DNA of 64,000 nt from Clostridiales bacterium (lineage in GTDB: Bacteria; Bacillota; Clostridia; TANB77; CAG-508). Under the pieces are notes generated by a model. It ran no database searches. It was not told the DNA's origin and saw nothing but the letters and a program-made list of their open reading frames with translations. The position numbers and the translations under genes were made by a program. The stretch spans positions 29,434-93,433 of the forward strand of contig DXVF01000008.1 of the NCBI GenBank assembly GCA_019417465.1, read 5' to 3'. This document shows positions 24,697 through 34,658 of this stretch, one piece after another. Every line of letters begins with the position of its first letter. The stretch's first letter is position 1.

Positions 24697-26394
24697 TTAA
24701 CTTTCATATAATTCATAATATTTTCCTTTTTTTCTTAGCAACTCCTCATGTTTTCCCTCTTCTATAATATTTCCATTTTCAATCACAATAATTCTATCTG
24801 CAGATTCTATAGTAGATAAATGATGTGCAATAATAAATGTAGTTGCACCTTTCATAAGCTCTAAAAAAGATTTTTGAATTCTATTTTCTGTTATAATATC
24901 TATATTACTTGTTGCTTCATCTAAAATTAGAATAGGTGGTTTTATCAAAAACATTCTAGCAATTGTAATTAATTGAATTTCACCTACAGAAATAAAAGTT
25001 TTTTCTGTAATTAAAGTATCATATCCATTTGGCAATCTGTTTATGAAATTATCTGCGCCTGAAATCTTTGCTGCATTTATTATTTCTTCATCTGTAGCAT
25101 CTTTTTTTCCATATGCAATATTTTCTCTTATTGTTCCTGTAAATAATTTGGTATCTTGAAGAACTATACCAATATTTTTTCTTAAAATATCTTTTGGAAT
25201 ATCATCAATATTTATTCCATCTATTAAAATCTTGCCTTTATTTATATCGTAAAATTTCATAATTAAATTAACAATACTTGTTTTTCCTGCGCCTGTCTTT
25301 CCAACAATAGCTATACTTTCTCCTTGTTTAACACTTAAATTCATATTTTGAATAAACTTTTTTCCTTTATTATATGAAAACTCTACATTAATAAAATCTA
25401 TATTTCCTTTAATCTTCTTTATCTCTTTTTTTATACCATTTTCTTCTTCTTGACTTTCTAAAAACTCTTTTATTTTATTGCTTGAAGAAATTGCAGTTTG
25501 AAGTTCTGACATTACTCCTGTTATCTCATTAAAAGGTCTTGCAAATATATTAACATACATCAAAAAACTAGTTATAATCCCTAAATCTGCTTCTCCATTT
25601 TTTGTAAGTATTATTCCAACAATGCCAATTATAATATATGTTAAATTATTTACAAATCTGGTACAAGGATTAGTTAATGATGAATAAAATTGTGCTTTCA
25701 TTCCATCTTCATATAGTTCTTTATTCATCTTATCAAATTTATTTTCTGTGATTTTAGTATAATTAAAATTTTTAACAGTTTTATTATTGCTTATAACTTC
25801 TCCAGTATATCCATTTATTTTTGATATAAGCTCCGTTCTTGCTTTAAACATTTTTTTAGTACGATTTACAATAAATCTAGAAATAAAGTACATTACTGGT
25901 GCAGAAAAAAAAGTTATAATTGCCATTATATAATTCAATTTTAGCATTATAATAATTGCTCCAATTATTGTAACTACTCCTACTACAATCTTGGATGCAA
26001 CTTGAATTATTGCTAAACATATATTTTCTACATCAAATGAAAATTTATTTACTATTTCTCCATAACTATTTTTATCTATATATGAAATTGGTATTTTATG
26101 AAGCTTATTAAATAATTTTTCTCTAATTTCTCTTCCTATTTTACTTGATAATTTTGATGAATTAATTACAGAAATAGAATCAAAAATAAATATACTAGTA
26201 TATATACAAGCTATTATTATAATCATTTTTATAATGCTTTGAATATCCAGAGTTACAATTTTTTCTATTACATCACCTACGAAAACTGGAGCAATTAATG
26301 TTAATATAGTAGAAATTATACTAGAGAGTATAATTAATATTACAAAAAATTTATTTTTAAAAACATATTCTTTTAATATATTACTATTTTTCAT
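24697..26394 (-). CDS. ABC exporter half-transporter (second subunit)
   Basis: 565 residues: six membrane helices in the first 300 residues and an ATPase domain with Walker A GKTGAGKTS, Q-loop VLQDTKLFTGT, a signature reduced to SVGEIQLITIARM (no LSGGQ), Walker B LILDEATSNID and the H-loop IIAHHLSTIESADR. The degenerate signature is typical of heterodimeric exporters with one degenerate ATP site. The start overlaps the end of the partner gene by 11 bp. Such pairs export drugs, lipids or peptides; the substrate is unknown. Confidence 0.85.
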   Translation of the reverse strand: MKNSNILKEYVFKNKFFVILIILSSIISTILTLIAPVFVGDVIEKIVTLDIQSIIKMIIIIACIYTSIFIFDSISVINSSKLSSKIGREIREKLFNKLHKIPISYIDKNSYGEIVNKFSFDVENICLAIIQVASKIVVGVVTIIGAIIIMLKLNYIMAIITFFSAPVMYFISRFIVNRTKKMFKARTELISKINGYTGEVISNNKTVKNFNYTKITENKFDKMNKELYEDGMKAQFYSSLTNPCTRFVNNLTYIIIGIVGIILTKNGEADLGIITSFLMYVNIFARPFNEITGVMSELQTAISSSNKIKEFLESQEEENGIKKEIKKIKGNIDFINVEFSYNKGKKFIQNMNLSVKQGESIAIVGKTGAGKTSIVNLIMKFYDINKGKILIDGINIDDIPKDILRKNIGIVLQDTKLFTGTIRENIAYGKKDATDEEIINAAKISGADNFINRLPNGYDTLITEKTFISVGEIQLITIARMFLIKPPILILDEATSNIDIITENRIQKSFLELMKGATTFIIAHHLSTIESADRIIVIENGNIIEEGKHEELLRKKGKYYELYES

Positions 26395-28115
26395 TACTTC
26401 CCCTCTCTTCTTTAGTATCTATTTGTAAATTCTTTATTTCTTTGTATGTTTTAGAAACCTTTTCTAATTTTTCTTTAGTTCCTATAGATTCTACTTTTCC
26501 ATCTTTTAGTACTAATATTGTATCTGCATATTTAAATGCAGATAATTTTTGAGAAGTGATTATAGCGGTTATTTTGTTTTCCTTTACATATTTATATATA
26601 TTGTCTAGAACTTCTTTTTCAGTTTTTCTATCTAATGCACTTGTAATATCATCTAATAATAAAATTTTAGGATTTCCTACAAAGCTTCTTGCAATAGCTA
26701 TTCTTTGCTTTTGTCCTCCAGATAAATTATTTGCATTATTTTCTAATTTTGTATTTATTCCATTTGGAAGCTTTTCTACAAATTCCCATGCTTCCGCATT
26801 TTTAAGAGCCATTATAACTTGATTATCAGTGATATCATTTCTTCCTAGAACAATATTTTCTTTAATTGTTTCTCTAAAAAACTCTGGTTTTTGTGATATT
26901 AGTAAAACATTTTGTTTAATTGTTTTTTTCTTGTATTCTTTTATATCTTTTTTACCTATAAAAATATTACCACTTTGAATATCATAACTTTTATTTATTA
27001 TATTTAGTATTGTACTTTTCCCACTACTTGCCTGACCTATTATGCCTAAAATTTCTCCTTCATGTACTTTTAAACTAAATTTATTTAAGAGCGGAATATT
27101 ATCATATGAAAATACTATGTTTTTTATATCAATTTCACCATTGTCTATAATTTCTAAAGTTCCCTCATCTTCATCTGGTTTAATATCTAGTACACTCTTT
27201 ACTCTTTTTGCAGATGTATATGCTCTTGTATAGATTGTTATTAAATTTGAAAACACAATAATTGCAAGTAACATTTGAGAAATATAGTTTATTACTGCAA
27301 TTAATTCACCTTGACTTAAATCTCCAAGTGTTATTTGAATTCGTCCAAAATATAATATTGCAACTATTGTAATATTTAAAATTAGTGTAGTTATAGGATT
27401 TAGAAGTCCGAGATACTATGTATGATTTTTTTGTATAATCATACATATCTTTATTTTCTTTTTCAAATTTTTTCACTTCGTCTTTTTCTCCTAAAAAAGC
27501 TCTTATTACTCTTACATTTTGCAAATTTTCTTTTACTCTTGAAGATAAAATATCTAATTTTTCTTTTGATTTTTTATATAGAGGTGATACTTTTTTTACA
27601 ATAAAAAACGTAAATATTGATAATAGCATCATAGATATAAATATAGTAATAGCATATTGTGGATTAATTAAATAACACATGACAAGCGCTCCTATACAAA
27701 TGAATGGAACTCTAATAACAAGCCTAATCCACATTGCTACTGCTATTTCTAGCTGTACTACATCATTTGTTATTATATTAGTTAATTCGGCTGTGCTTAT
27801 TTTATCTATCTGTTTATTACTAAAACTATTTATAGTATTAAATAATTTTTTTCTAATATTTGTTCCATATCCTTGAGATGCTTTTGCTGCAAAATATTGG
27901 CTATTTGCTGCAAAAAGAAATCCTATTATTACTAATATTAATAGACATACTCCAAATTTTATTATTTCATTTGTTTGAAGCTCAAACATTTTATCAATAA
28001 TTTTACTCATAATAAATGGCAAAAGTACTTCTATTATGGCTTCTATTAGTTTTAACATTGGTCCTATAATCGTCTCTTTTTTATAATCTTTTAAACATTT
28101 TAGTAACTCTTTCAA
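26384..28115 (-). CDS. ABC exporter half-transporter (first subunit), +1 frameshift at 27410
   Basis: Two overlapping frames are one 576-residue protein if a single base, C at 27410, is skipped: ...SYIVS then GLLNPITTLILN... The site is TCT C GGA (zero frame TCT CGG A). Before it lie the first five membrane helices; after it the sixth helix and an ATPase domain with GQASSGKST, LSGGQKQRIAIARS and LLLDDITSALD. The partner overlaps at the 3' end. The zero frame alone would end 35 codons past the site and lack the ATPase. Both parts are otherwise undamaged. Confidence 0.82.
27407..27413 (-). other. +1 frameshift site TCT-C-GGA
   Basis: Codon TCT (27413-27411), extra C (27410), in-phase GGA (27409-27407) in the ABC exporter gene. 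Confidence 0.8.
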
Positions 28116-28380
28116 TATATCCTCCTGTTTTTTTCTATTATATTTTATGTATGCATATTTTTCAATTTTTTATTCATAATAATAGTAAAAAATCTGGGAT
28201 GTTAAATATATATTAAAATTTACAAACCCACTTTGGAATCTAAAACTATAATAGCAGATTTGTTATTAAAATTTCTATATTATAATTAATTTCATATTAA
28301 CTAACTAGTTAATATTGTTTTTCTAGTTTCTGTAAAATTCACCTTATAAATGCTATTTTTTGAGGTGTGAGGTGATAAAA

Positions 28381-28707
28381 ATGGCATTAGATTTTAATAT
28401 TATTGGACAAAGATTAAAAAAAGCAAGACTTGATAAACATATAACTCAAGAACAATTAGCTGAAAAAATTGATGTTTCTGTTGCTTTTTTAAGTAGAATT
28501 GAACGTGGCAATTCTCATATCAATTTAAAAAGATTAAGTGAAATATGTAATATTTTAGGTGTTAGTGAAGGCTATATTTTAAATGGTACATCTAGCAAAT
28601 CTAAAATATATTTAGATTCAGAGTTTAGCGATATTTTGAAAAAATGTTCTCCTAAAAAACAAAAGCTAATTTATAATATTGCTAAATTGATTTCAGAAAA
28701 TGATTAA
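28381..28707 (+). CDS. XRE-family HTH regulator, copy 1
   Basis: 108 residues: a Cro/CI-type helix-turn-helix at about 6-62 (IGQRLKKARLDKHITQEQLA, SVAFLSRIERGNSHIN) and a short C-terminal helix pair (SDILKKCSPKKQKLIYNIAK). The ATG at 28381 follows SD GAGGTG; the in-frame ATG upstream precedes the SD. About 85% identical to the next gene, including the leader. Confidence 0.85.
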   Translation: MALDFNIIGQRLKKARLDKHITQEQLAEKIDVSVAFLSRIERGNSHINLKRLSEICNILGVSEGYILNGTSSKSKIYLDSEFSDILKKCSPKKQKLIYNIAKLISEND

Positions 28708-28797
28708 TAACAATCTTAACTTATTAGGAAATATTGCGTTTCTAGTATCTGTAAAATTCACCTTATAGATGCTATTTTTATCTATGAGGTGATAGAA

Positions 28798-29124
28798 GTG
28801 GCACTAGATTTTAATATTATTGGTCAAAGATTAAAAGAAGCAAGAAATAAAAAACACATAACTCAACAACAATTAGCAGAAGAAATTGATGTTTCTGTTC
28901 CATTTTTAAGTAAAGTTGAATGTGGTAAAAATCATATTAATCTAAAAAGATTAAGTGAGATATGTAATATCTTAGGTGTTAGTGAAGGTTATATTCTAAA
29001 TGGTACATCTAGCAACTCTAAAATATATTTAGATTCAGAATTTAGTGATATTTTGAAAAAGTGCTCTCCTAAAAAACAGAAATTAATTTACAATATTGCT
29101 AAATTAATTTCAGATGAAAAATAA
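28798..29124 (+). CDS. XRE-family HTH regulator, copy 2
   Basis: 108 residues, a tandem duplicate of the preceding gene. The start is GTG at 28798 after SD GAGGTGAT. Differences concentrate in the recognition helix region (PFLSKVECGKNHIN against AFLSRIERGNSHIN), so the two may bind different operators. The C-terminal half is nearly unchanged. Confidence 0.85.
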   Translation: MALDFNIIGQRLKEARNKKHITQQQLAEEIDVSVPFLSKVECGKNHINLKRLSEICNILGVSEGYILNGTSSNSKIYLDSEFSDILKKCSPKKQKLIYNIAKLISDEK

Positions 29125-29140
29125 AATTTATTTTAATATT

Positions 29141-29186
29141 AAAATTAGCTAGATAGATTTATACATTCACATCTAGCTAATTTTAA
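29141..29186 (+). terminator. Terminator after the XRE pair
   Basis: AAAATTAGCTAGAT and ATCTAGCTAATTTT form a 14-bp stem around a loop of about 18 bases. Confidence 0.75.
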
Positions 29187-29285
29187 CCTAACAATTTTTT
29201 TAATACAATATATTGTAAATTATTTTTATAGTTATATATTTTATTTCTTTATTACATTATACTTATTTCTTTAATTTTCCAATTC

Positions 29286-29314
29286 TTGATTTTTATGTAT
29301 ACTTATGTTAAAAT
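29286..29314 (+). promoter_or_regulatory. Sigma-A promoter of the C39-like gene
   Basis: TTGATT (29286) and TAAAAT (29309) have a 17-bp spacer. Confidence 0.7.
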
Positions 29315-29379
29315 ATAGTTAGCCTAAATTTTAAAAAGACCTAGGACTTAAGGCGATTCTAGGCAAGGAGGTTTTTCCT

Positions 29380-30006
29380 ATGAAACTTTTAAATTTAGCA
29401 CAACGGATGGAATCTCATGAACGCTACGAAGCTAATAAAGCTATCAACACTTTGATTAGCCAAAGCTTCAGGGCTTCAGTTCAACGTTTCACCATAAATG
29501 AGATTACTTGCAAGCCGTTGAAAAAAATGATATCTACTATCAGCTCACCATTTTTTGTGAATCTTACTACATCTATCCCTTGTGGGGATTTGGAGTATGC
29601 ATCTACAACTTTAAAAGATGCTGGTTGTGCCGTATTCTGTTTTCATCAAGGGCTCTCTACTCGACGCATTTACACTGACTTGGAAGATCTCTCCAATGAA
29701 ATTGCAAAAAAAGGCTACTACGAACCTACACACACAGGCACATATCATTCCTTATTTGACCACTTCGGTCTAAGGCGCGTGAGCAACTATATAGAAATTA
29801 TCGACGCTCTCCTACGTGGTAGTATTTCTACTTGTCTTGTGATTAATGCTCTTTACCACAATGATTCAAATCGTCTTGGCAAGCATTTCGTCAATATTGT
29901 AGGAATTGACAAATCTACTGTATTTATTGATGATCCAAGCTGTGGTCGTATCACAAAGGACTTCAAAGCTTTTCTTGAATATATAGAAATTGCTTGGGTT
30001 TGGTGA
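29380..30006 (+). CDS. C39 peptidase-like protein of foreign composition
   Basis: 208 residues. A cysteine segment (DAGCAVFCFHQGL, about 80-92), a histidine (LGKHFVNIVGID, about 165) and an aspartate (VFIDDPSCGRI) occur in the order and spacing of papain-like C39 domains, but the usual GCGPT start is changed, so catalysis is uncertain. The gene is markedly richer in G/C than its neighbours and contains an in-frame CGG codon (CAA CGG ATG). It stands alone with promoter, SD AAGGAGG and terminator. Function unknown. Confidence 0.6.
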   Translation: MKLLNLAQRMESHERYEANKAINTLISQSFRASVQRFTINEITCKPLKKMISTISSPFFVNLTTSIPCGDLEYASTTLKDAGCAVFCFHQGLSTRRIYTDLEDLSNEIAKKGYYEPTHTGTYHSLFDHFGLRRVSNYIEIIDALLRGSISTCLVINALYHNDSNRLGKHFVNIVGIDKSTVFIDDPSCGRITKDFKAFLEYIEIAWVW

Positions 30007-30041
30007 GACAATTAATTTACCTCTTGCCTAAAGTCTCAGGC

Positions 30042-30070
30042 CGCCAGATGTTTTATTCATCTGGCGTTAT
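30042..30070 (+). terminator. Terminator of the C39-like gene
   Basis: CGCCAGATG and CATCTGGCG form a perfect 9-bp stem, followed by TTATTTATTTT. Confidence 0.8.
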
Positions 30071-30211
30071 TTATTTTATAAATTTCTCTTTTAATAAATT
30101 CCTATATTCACATTCAATTATTTTAATCCTACTTTAATTATAATGATTTTTTAATAAAATGCTAGATAATGTTGATACATTTCATCAAAAATTCTTAATT
30201 ATTCTTTTATA

Positions 30212-30240
30212 TTGCCATTTTTTTCTTTTTATGGTATTAT
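30212..30240 (+). promoter_or_regulatory. Sigma-A promoter of pflB
   Basis: TTGCCA (30212) and TATTAT (30235) have a 17-bp spacer, 78 bp before the start codon. Confidence 0.65.
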
Positions 30241-30317
30241 TATAAAAGGCATTTTTTTATATTCGATATATATTTTTTAATAAACTGAACAAAATATACA
30301 TATATAAGGAGGTTTTT

Positions 30318-32556
30318 ATGAATTTCGAACAATGGAATGGATTTAATAAAAAAGGAGAATGGACAAAAGAAATTGATGTTAGAGATTTTATTCAAAATAA
30401 TTACAAACCTTATACAGGTGACGAAAAATTTTTAACACTTGCTACAGAAAAAACAAAAAAATTATGGAATGAAGTATTAGCTCTTTACGAAAAGGAAAGA
30501 ACAAATGGTGGAGTTTTAGATGCTGATTGCAAAACACCTTCAAGCGTAAATAGCCATAATGCTGGATATATTAATAAAGACTTAGAAGAAATTGTTGGTC
30601 TTCAAACAGACGCGCCATTAAAAAGAGCTATTATGCCAAATGGTGGTATAAGAATTGTTGAAAAATCTTGCGAGGCTTATAGATTAAAAGTTGATGAAGA
30701 CACTTCTAGAATCTATCATAATTTTAGGAAAACACATAATGATGGTGTATTTGATGTATATACACCTGATATTAGAGCAGCAAGAAGTTCTCATTTATTA
30801 ACAGGTCTTCCAGATCGGATATGGTCGTGGAAGAATTATAGGAGATTACAGAAGAGTTGCTTTATATGGTGTAGATAAATTAATAGAAGGTAAAAAAATA
30901 GATTTAAGTATATTAGATACAGATGAATTTACAGAAGATATTATACGCGAGCGTGAAGAAATTTCAGAACAAATTAAAGCACTTCAAGACTTAAAGAAAA
31001 TGGCTGAAAAATATGGATTTGATATATCAAGTCCAGCTAAAAATGCCAAAGAAGCTATCCAATGGCTATATTTTGGATATTTAGGTGCTGTAAAAGATCA
31101 AAATGGTGCTGCTATGAGTATTGGTAGAACTTCTACTTTCCTAGATATATATATAGAAAGAGATTTAAGTAATGGAACATTAACAGAATCTGTGGCTCAA
31201 GAACTAATGGATCATTTTATAATGAAATTAAGACTTGTACGTTTTTTAAGAACTCCTGAATATAATGAACTATTTAGTGGCGATCCTGTTTGGGTAACAG
31301 AAAGTATCGGTGGTATGGGAATTGATGGTAGAACATTAGTTACTAAAAACTCTTTTAGAGTTTTACATTCACTTGTAAATTTAGGACCAGCTCCAGAACC
31401 TAATTTAACAGTACTTTGGTCAAAAAATCTTCCAGAAGGATTTAAAAACTATTGTGCAAAAATTTCAATAGATACTTCTGCTATTCAATATGAAAATGAT
31501 GATTTAATGAGAATAACTTTAGGTGATGATTATGGAATTGCTTGTTGTGTTTCTCCTATGAAAATTGGAAAACAAATGCAATACTTTGGTGCAAGAGCAA
31601 ATCTTGCTAAAACTTTACTATATGCTATTAATGGTGGCAGAGACGAAAATTCAGGAAAACAAATTGCCCCTAAATTTGAACCAATAACTTCTGAATATTT
31701 AAACTATGATGAAGTAATGGAAAAATTTGATTGTATGATGGACTATGTTGCTAAAATTTATATAAAAGCTCTAAATGCTATTCATTATATGCATGATAAA
31801 TATTCGTATGAAGCTTTAGAATTTGCACTTCATGATAGAGAAATTTATCGTACAATGGCTTGTGGAATTGCTGGTTTATCAGTAGTAGCAGATTCTCTAT
31901 CTGCAATAAAATATGCAAAAGTTAAAGTAATTCGTAATGAAGAAGGTTTAGCTGTAGATTATGAAGTAGAGGGAGATTTCCCTAAATACGGAAATGACGA
32001 TGATAGAGTTGATTCTATAGCAGTAGAACTTGTTAAAACTTTTATGCGTAAATTAGAAAAACATCAAATATATAGAGGTGCTACTCCTACCCTATCTGTT
32101 CTTACAATAACATCAAATGTTGTTTATGGAAAAGCGACAGGAAATACTCCTGATGGTAGAAGAGCAGGAGAACCTTTTGGTCCTGGTTCAAACCCTCTTC
32201 ACGGAAGAGATATAAATGGTTCTTTAGCTGTTATGAACACAATAGCAAAACTTCCTTTTGAATATGCTTCTGATGGTATATCATTTACATTTGCAATTAC
32301 ACCTGATACATTAGGAAAAGATGAAAATACAAGAATTAATAATTTAGTAAGTATGCTAGATGGTTACTTTATTCAAACAGGTCACCATATTAATGTAAAT
32401 GTATTTAATAGAGCATTATTAGAAGATGCTATGAAGCATCCAGAAAAATACCCTCAACTTACAATCCGTGTTTCTGGATATGCAGTTCACTTTACAAAAT
32501 TAACTAGAGAACAACAATTAGACGTTATTCATAGAACTATTCATGAAAGAATTTAA
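30318..32556 (+). CDS. pflB: Pyruvate formate-lyase, +1 frameshift at 30816
   Basis: Converts pyruvate and CoA to acetyl-CoA and formate. Skipping C at 30816 joins two frames into a 745-residue enzyme of normal length: SSHLLTGLPD then GYGRGRIIGDYRRVALYG. The site is GAT C GGA (zero frame GAT CGG A, ending 21 codons later). The catalytic cysteine pair is in GIACCVSPM (about residue 411) and the glycyl radical in RVSGYAVHF (about 718). The activase pflA follows in the same direction, and everything else is intact, so loss of function is unlikely. SD AAGGAGG. Confidence 0.9.
30813..30819 (+). other. +1 frameshift site GAT-C-GGA
   Basis: Codon GAT (30813-30815), extra C (30816), in-phase GGA (30817-30819) in pflB. 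Confidence 0.8.
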
Positions 32557-32565
32557 TCTAATTTT

Positions 32566-32662
32566 AACCCAAATGGGACAAAAAATTTGACCCATAAAGG
32601 ACGGAGAATTTTAGCGAAAAAAAAATTAACCTTACCTAAATTCTCCGTCCCTCTCTTGGGTT
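32566..32662. repeat. Long hairpin between pflB and pflA
   Basis: Outer arms AACCCAA/TTGGGTT and a perfect inner stem GGACGGAGAATTT/AAATTCTCCGTCC around an A-rich loop. It could process or stabilise the pflB part of the transcript, or be a small mobile repeat: a similar CGGAGAATTT sequence within a CCCAA..TTGGG hairpin lies between guaA and guaB. Confidence 0.6.
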
Positions 32663-32692
32663 AATTTCTTAATTTTTTAGGAGGATTACTTT

Positions 32693-33415
32693 ATGTCAAA
32701 TTTAATAGGAAGAGTTCACTCATTTGAAACATTTGGTGCAGTTGATGGACCTGGAATACGCTTTGTTATTTTTATGCAAGGGTGCTTTCTGCAATGTAAA
32801 TATTGCCATAATAGAGATACATGGGATATACATTGTGGTACTCCATATACTTCAAAAGAACTATTAGAAAAAATATTAAAATATAAAAATTACTTTATAG
32901 CATCTGGTGGAGGAGTTACAGTAAGTGGTGGCGAACCTCTTTTACAGCACAAGTTTTTAATAGAATTATTTACTTCTTTAAAAAAAGAAAATATTAATAC
33001 TGCAATAGATACTTCTGGAATTGTAGATTTGACAGATGATATGAAGAAATTAATTGACTTAACAGACTTATTCTTATTAGATATAAAATGTATTAATGAC
33101 GAAATTTGTAAGAAATTAACTGGTGTATCTAATAAAAAGGAATTAGCTTTTGCTAAATACTTAAGTGATATTAATAAACCAATGTGGATTAGACAAGTAA
33201 TTGTTCCTACTATTACTGATAGAACAGAAGATTTACAAAATTTAAAAGAATTCATTTCTACACTAAATTCTGTAAAAAAAATAGAACTTCTTCCATATCA
33301 TGATATGGGCAAAACAAAATGGATTAATATGGGATATAAATACGAATTAGAAAACATTCGTAATGCAGATAATAATGATATACAATATGCAAAAAATATA
33401 TTAGGAATATCTTAA
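32693..33415 (+). CDS. pflA: Pyruvate formate-lyase activating enzyme
   Basis: 240 residues. A radical-SAM enzyme with the CxxxCxxC cluster motif in GCFLQCKYCHNRDTW, then SGGGVTVSGGEPLL. It installs the glycyl radical on PflB. Preceded by SD AGGAGG and followed by a terminator hairpin. Confidence 0.95.
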   Translation: MSNLIGRVHSFETFGAVDGPGIRFVIFMQGCFLQCKYCHNRDTWDIHCGTPYTSKELLEKILKYKNYFIASGGGVTVSGGEPLLQHKFLIELFTSLKKENINTAIDTSGIVDLTDDMKKLIDLTDLFLLDIKCINDEICKKLTGVSNKKELAFAKYLSDINKPMWIRQVIVPTITDRTEDLQNLKEFISTLNSVKKIELLPYHDMGKTKWINMGYKYELENIRNADNNDIQYAKNILGIS

Positions 33416-33458
33416 ATAAAAACACTTATATTGTATCTTAAAATTCAATAAATTCTAG

Positions 33459-33487
33459 AGGCACCAGTATAAAACTGGTGCCCCATT
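33459..33487 (+). terminator. Terminator after pflA
   Basis: GGCACCAGT and ACTGGTGCC form a perfect stem, followed by CCATTTTTT. Confidence 0.8.
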
Positions 33488-33611
33488 TTTTCTCTAATAC
33501 CTTTGAATGCCCTCTCATTCACCCAAAGTAATCTTACTTTTCAAGGATACCCTTTTTAATACCAACCCTATTGGGCCAATAACTAAAATAAGATTTAAAA
33601 TTAGAGTATCA

Positions 33612-33653
33612 AAAAAGATGATATTTTCTTTTATTAGAATATCATCTTTTTTC
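33612..33653. terminator. Bidirectional terminator between pflA and znuB
   Basis: AAAAAAGATGATATT and AATATCATCTTTTTT form a perfect stem between convergent operons. Confidence 0.8.
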
Positions 33654-33709
33654 TAATTTGTCAACATAAACACATTCATTTTTCAATTGATAATTATTTT
33701 ATCATTACA

Positions 33710-34553
33710 CTATTCTTTTATTTTTGTTTTCAAAGCAAATGTAATAAAATATATTATTCCAGATATAATTACAATTACTGGTCCTGTTGGTATATTGTAA
33801 TAATAAGATAAAATAAGACCTGTAACTCCAGAAAATAATGAAAATAATATTGCATATAAATGATATAACCTCATATTTTTCGCAATATTTCTACTTGATG
33901 CAGCTGGCAGAATAAGTAGAGAATTTATTAGAAGAATACCTATCCATCTAATAGAAATCATTACAATAATTGCAATTAATATAACAAAAATATTATCAAT
34001 TAATTTTACATTTATTCCTTTACTTTTTGCTAAACTAGTATTTATACTAATACAATTCAATTTATTAAAAAAGAACTTCCAAAAAACTATTGTTAGTACA
34101 AAACTAATTGCTAAATAAATAATTTCATTTGTATTAATACTTAAAATATCGCCTACTAAATAACTAGAATATTTATTAAAGTTACCACTTTGTGCAAGTA
34201 TGGCTAAGCCTAATGCAATAGCAATAGATGAAAATACACTAATTATTGTATCTGCTCCATATGCGGTTTTATGTTTTACATAATTAAGTAATACTGCAAA
34301 CACAATTGCAAATATTATCATCGAAATATTAATATTTGCTACACCAAAAAGCATTCCTATTGCAATTCCTGAAATAGCAGAATGTCCGAAGTGCATCTGA
34401 GAAAAAGGCCATTTTATTGTTTACAATCATTGTTCCTAAAATTGCAAAAATTGGTGATACTAAAACTATTGCTATTAGCGCATTTTTCATAAATGCATAT
34501 GACATAAAATCAAAAGGTAATATTGTTTCTAATATATTATATAAAATTTCCAT
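33710..34553 (-). CDS. znuB: Metal ABC transporter permease, +1 frameshift at 34388
   Basis: 280 residues after skipping C at 34388: KMAFFSDAL then GHSAISGIAIGMLFG, the most conserved motif of ZnuB/MntB-type permeases. The site is CTT C GGA. The protein has about eight membrane helices (e.g. ISMIIFAIVFAVLLNYVKHK, LIAIIVMISIRWIGILLINS). It moves Zn2+ or Mn2+ inward together with the ATPase and binding protein encoded 5 kb upstream (39-40.7 kb), from which it is separated by hydCBA. The metal cannot be told from sequence. Confidence 0.82.
34385..34391 (-). other. +1 frameshift site CTT-C-GGA
   Basis: Codon CTT (34391-34389), extra C (34388), in-phase GGA (34387-34385) in znuB. Confidence 0.8.
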
Positions 34554-34658
34554 TCTTAATTTATATTAGTTAGTTCTAAATGCCTAACATATCCTCCTTC
34601 CCATTTCACATTGAAATTCGCACATCTTTATCTCTTAAATGTGCATAATTAAACACAT

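Noticed and set aside
30816..30816. The frameshifts as a base-calling artefact at TGGA
   Set aside because: In-frame NNT-GGA occurs very often in the window without an extra C, and no wider motif distinguishes the seven sites; raw reads are still needed to settle this.
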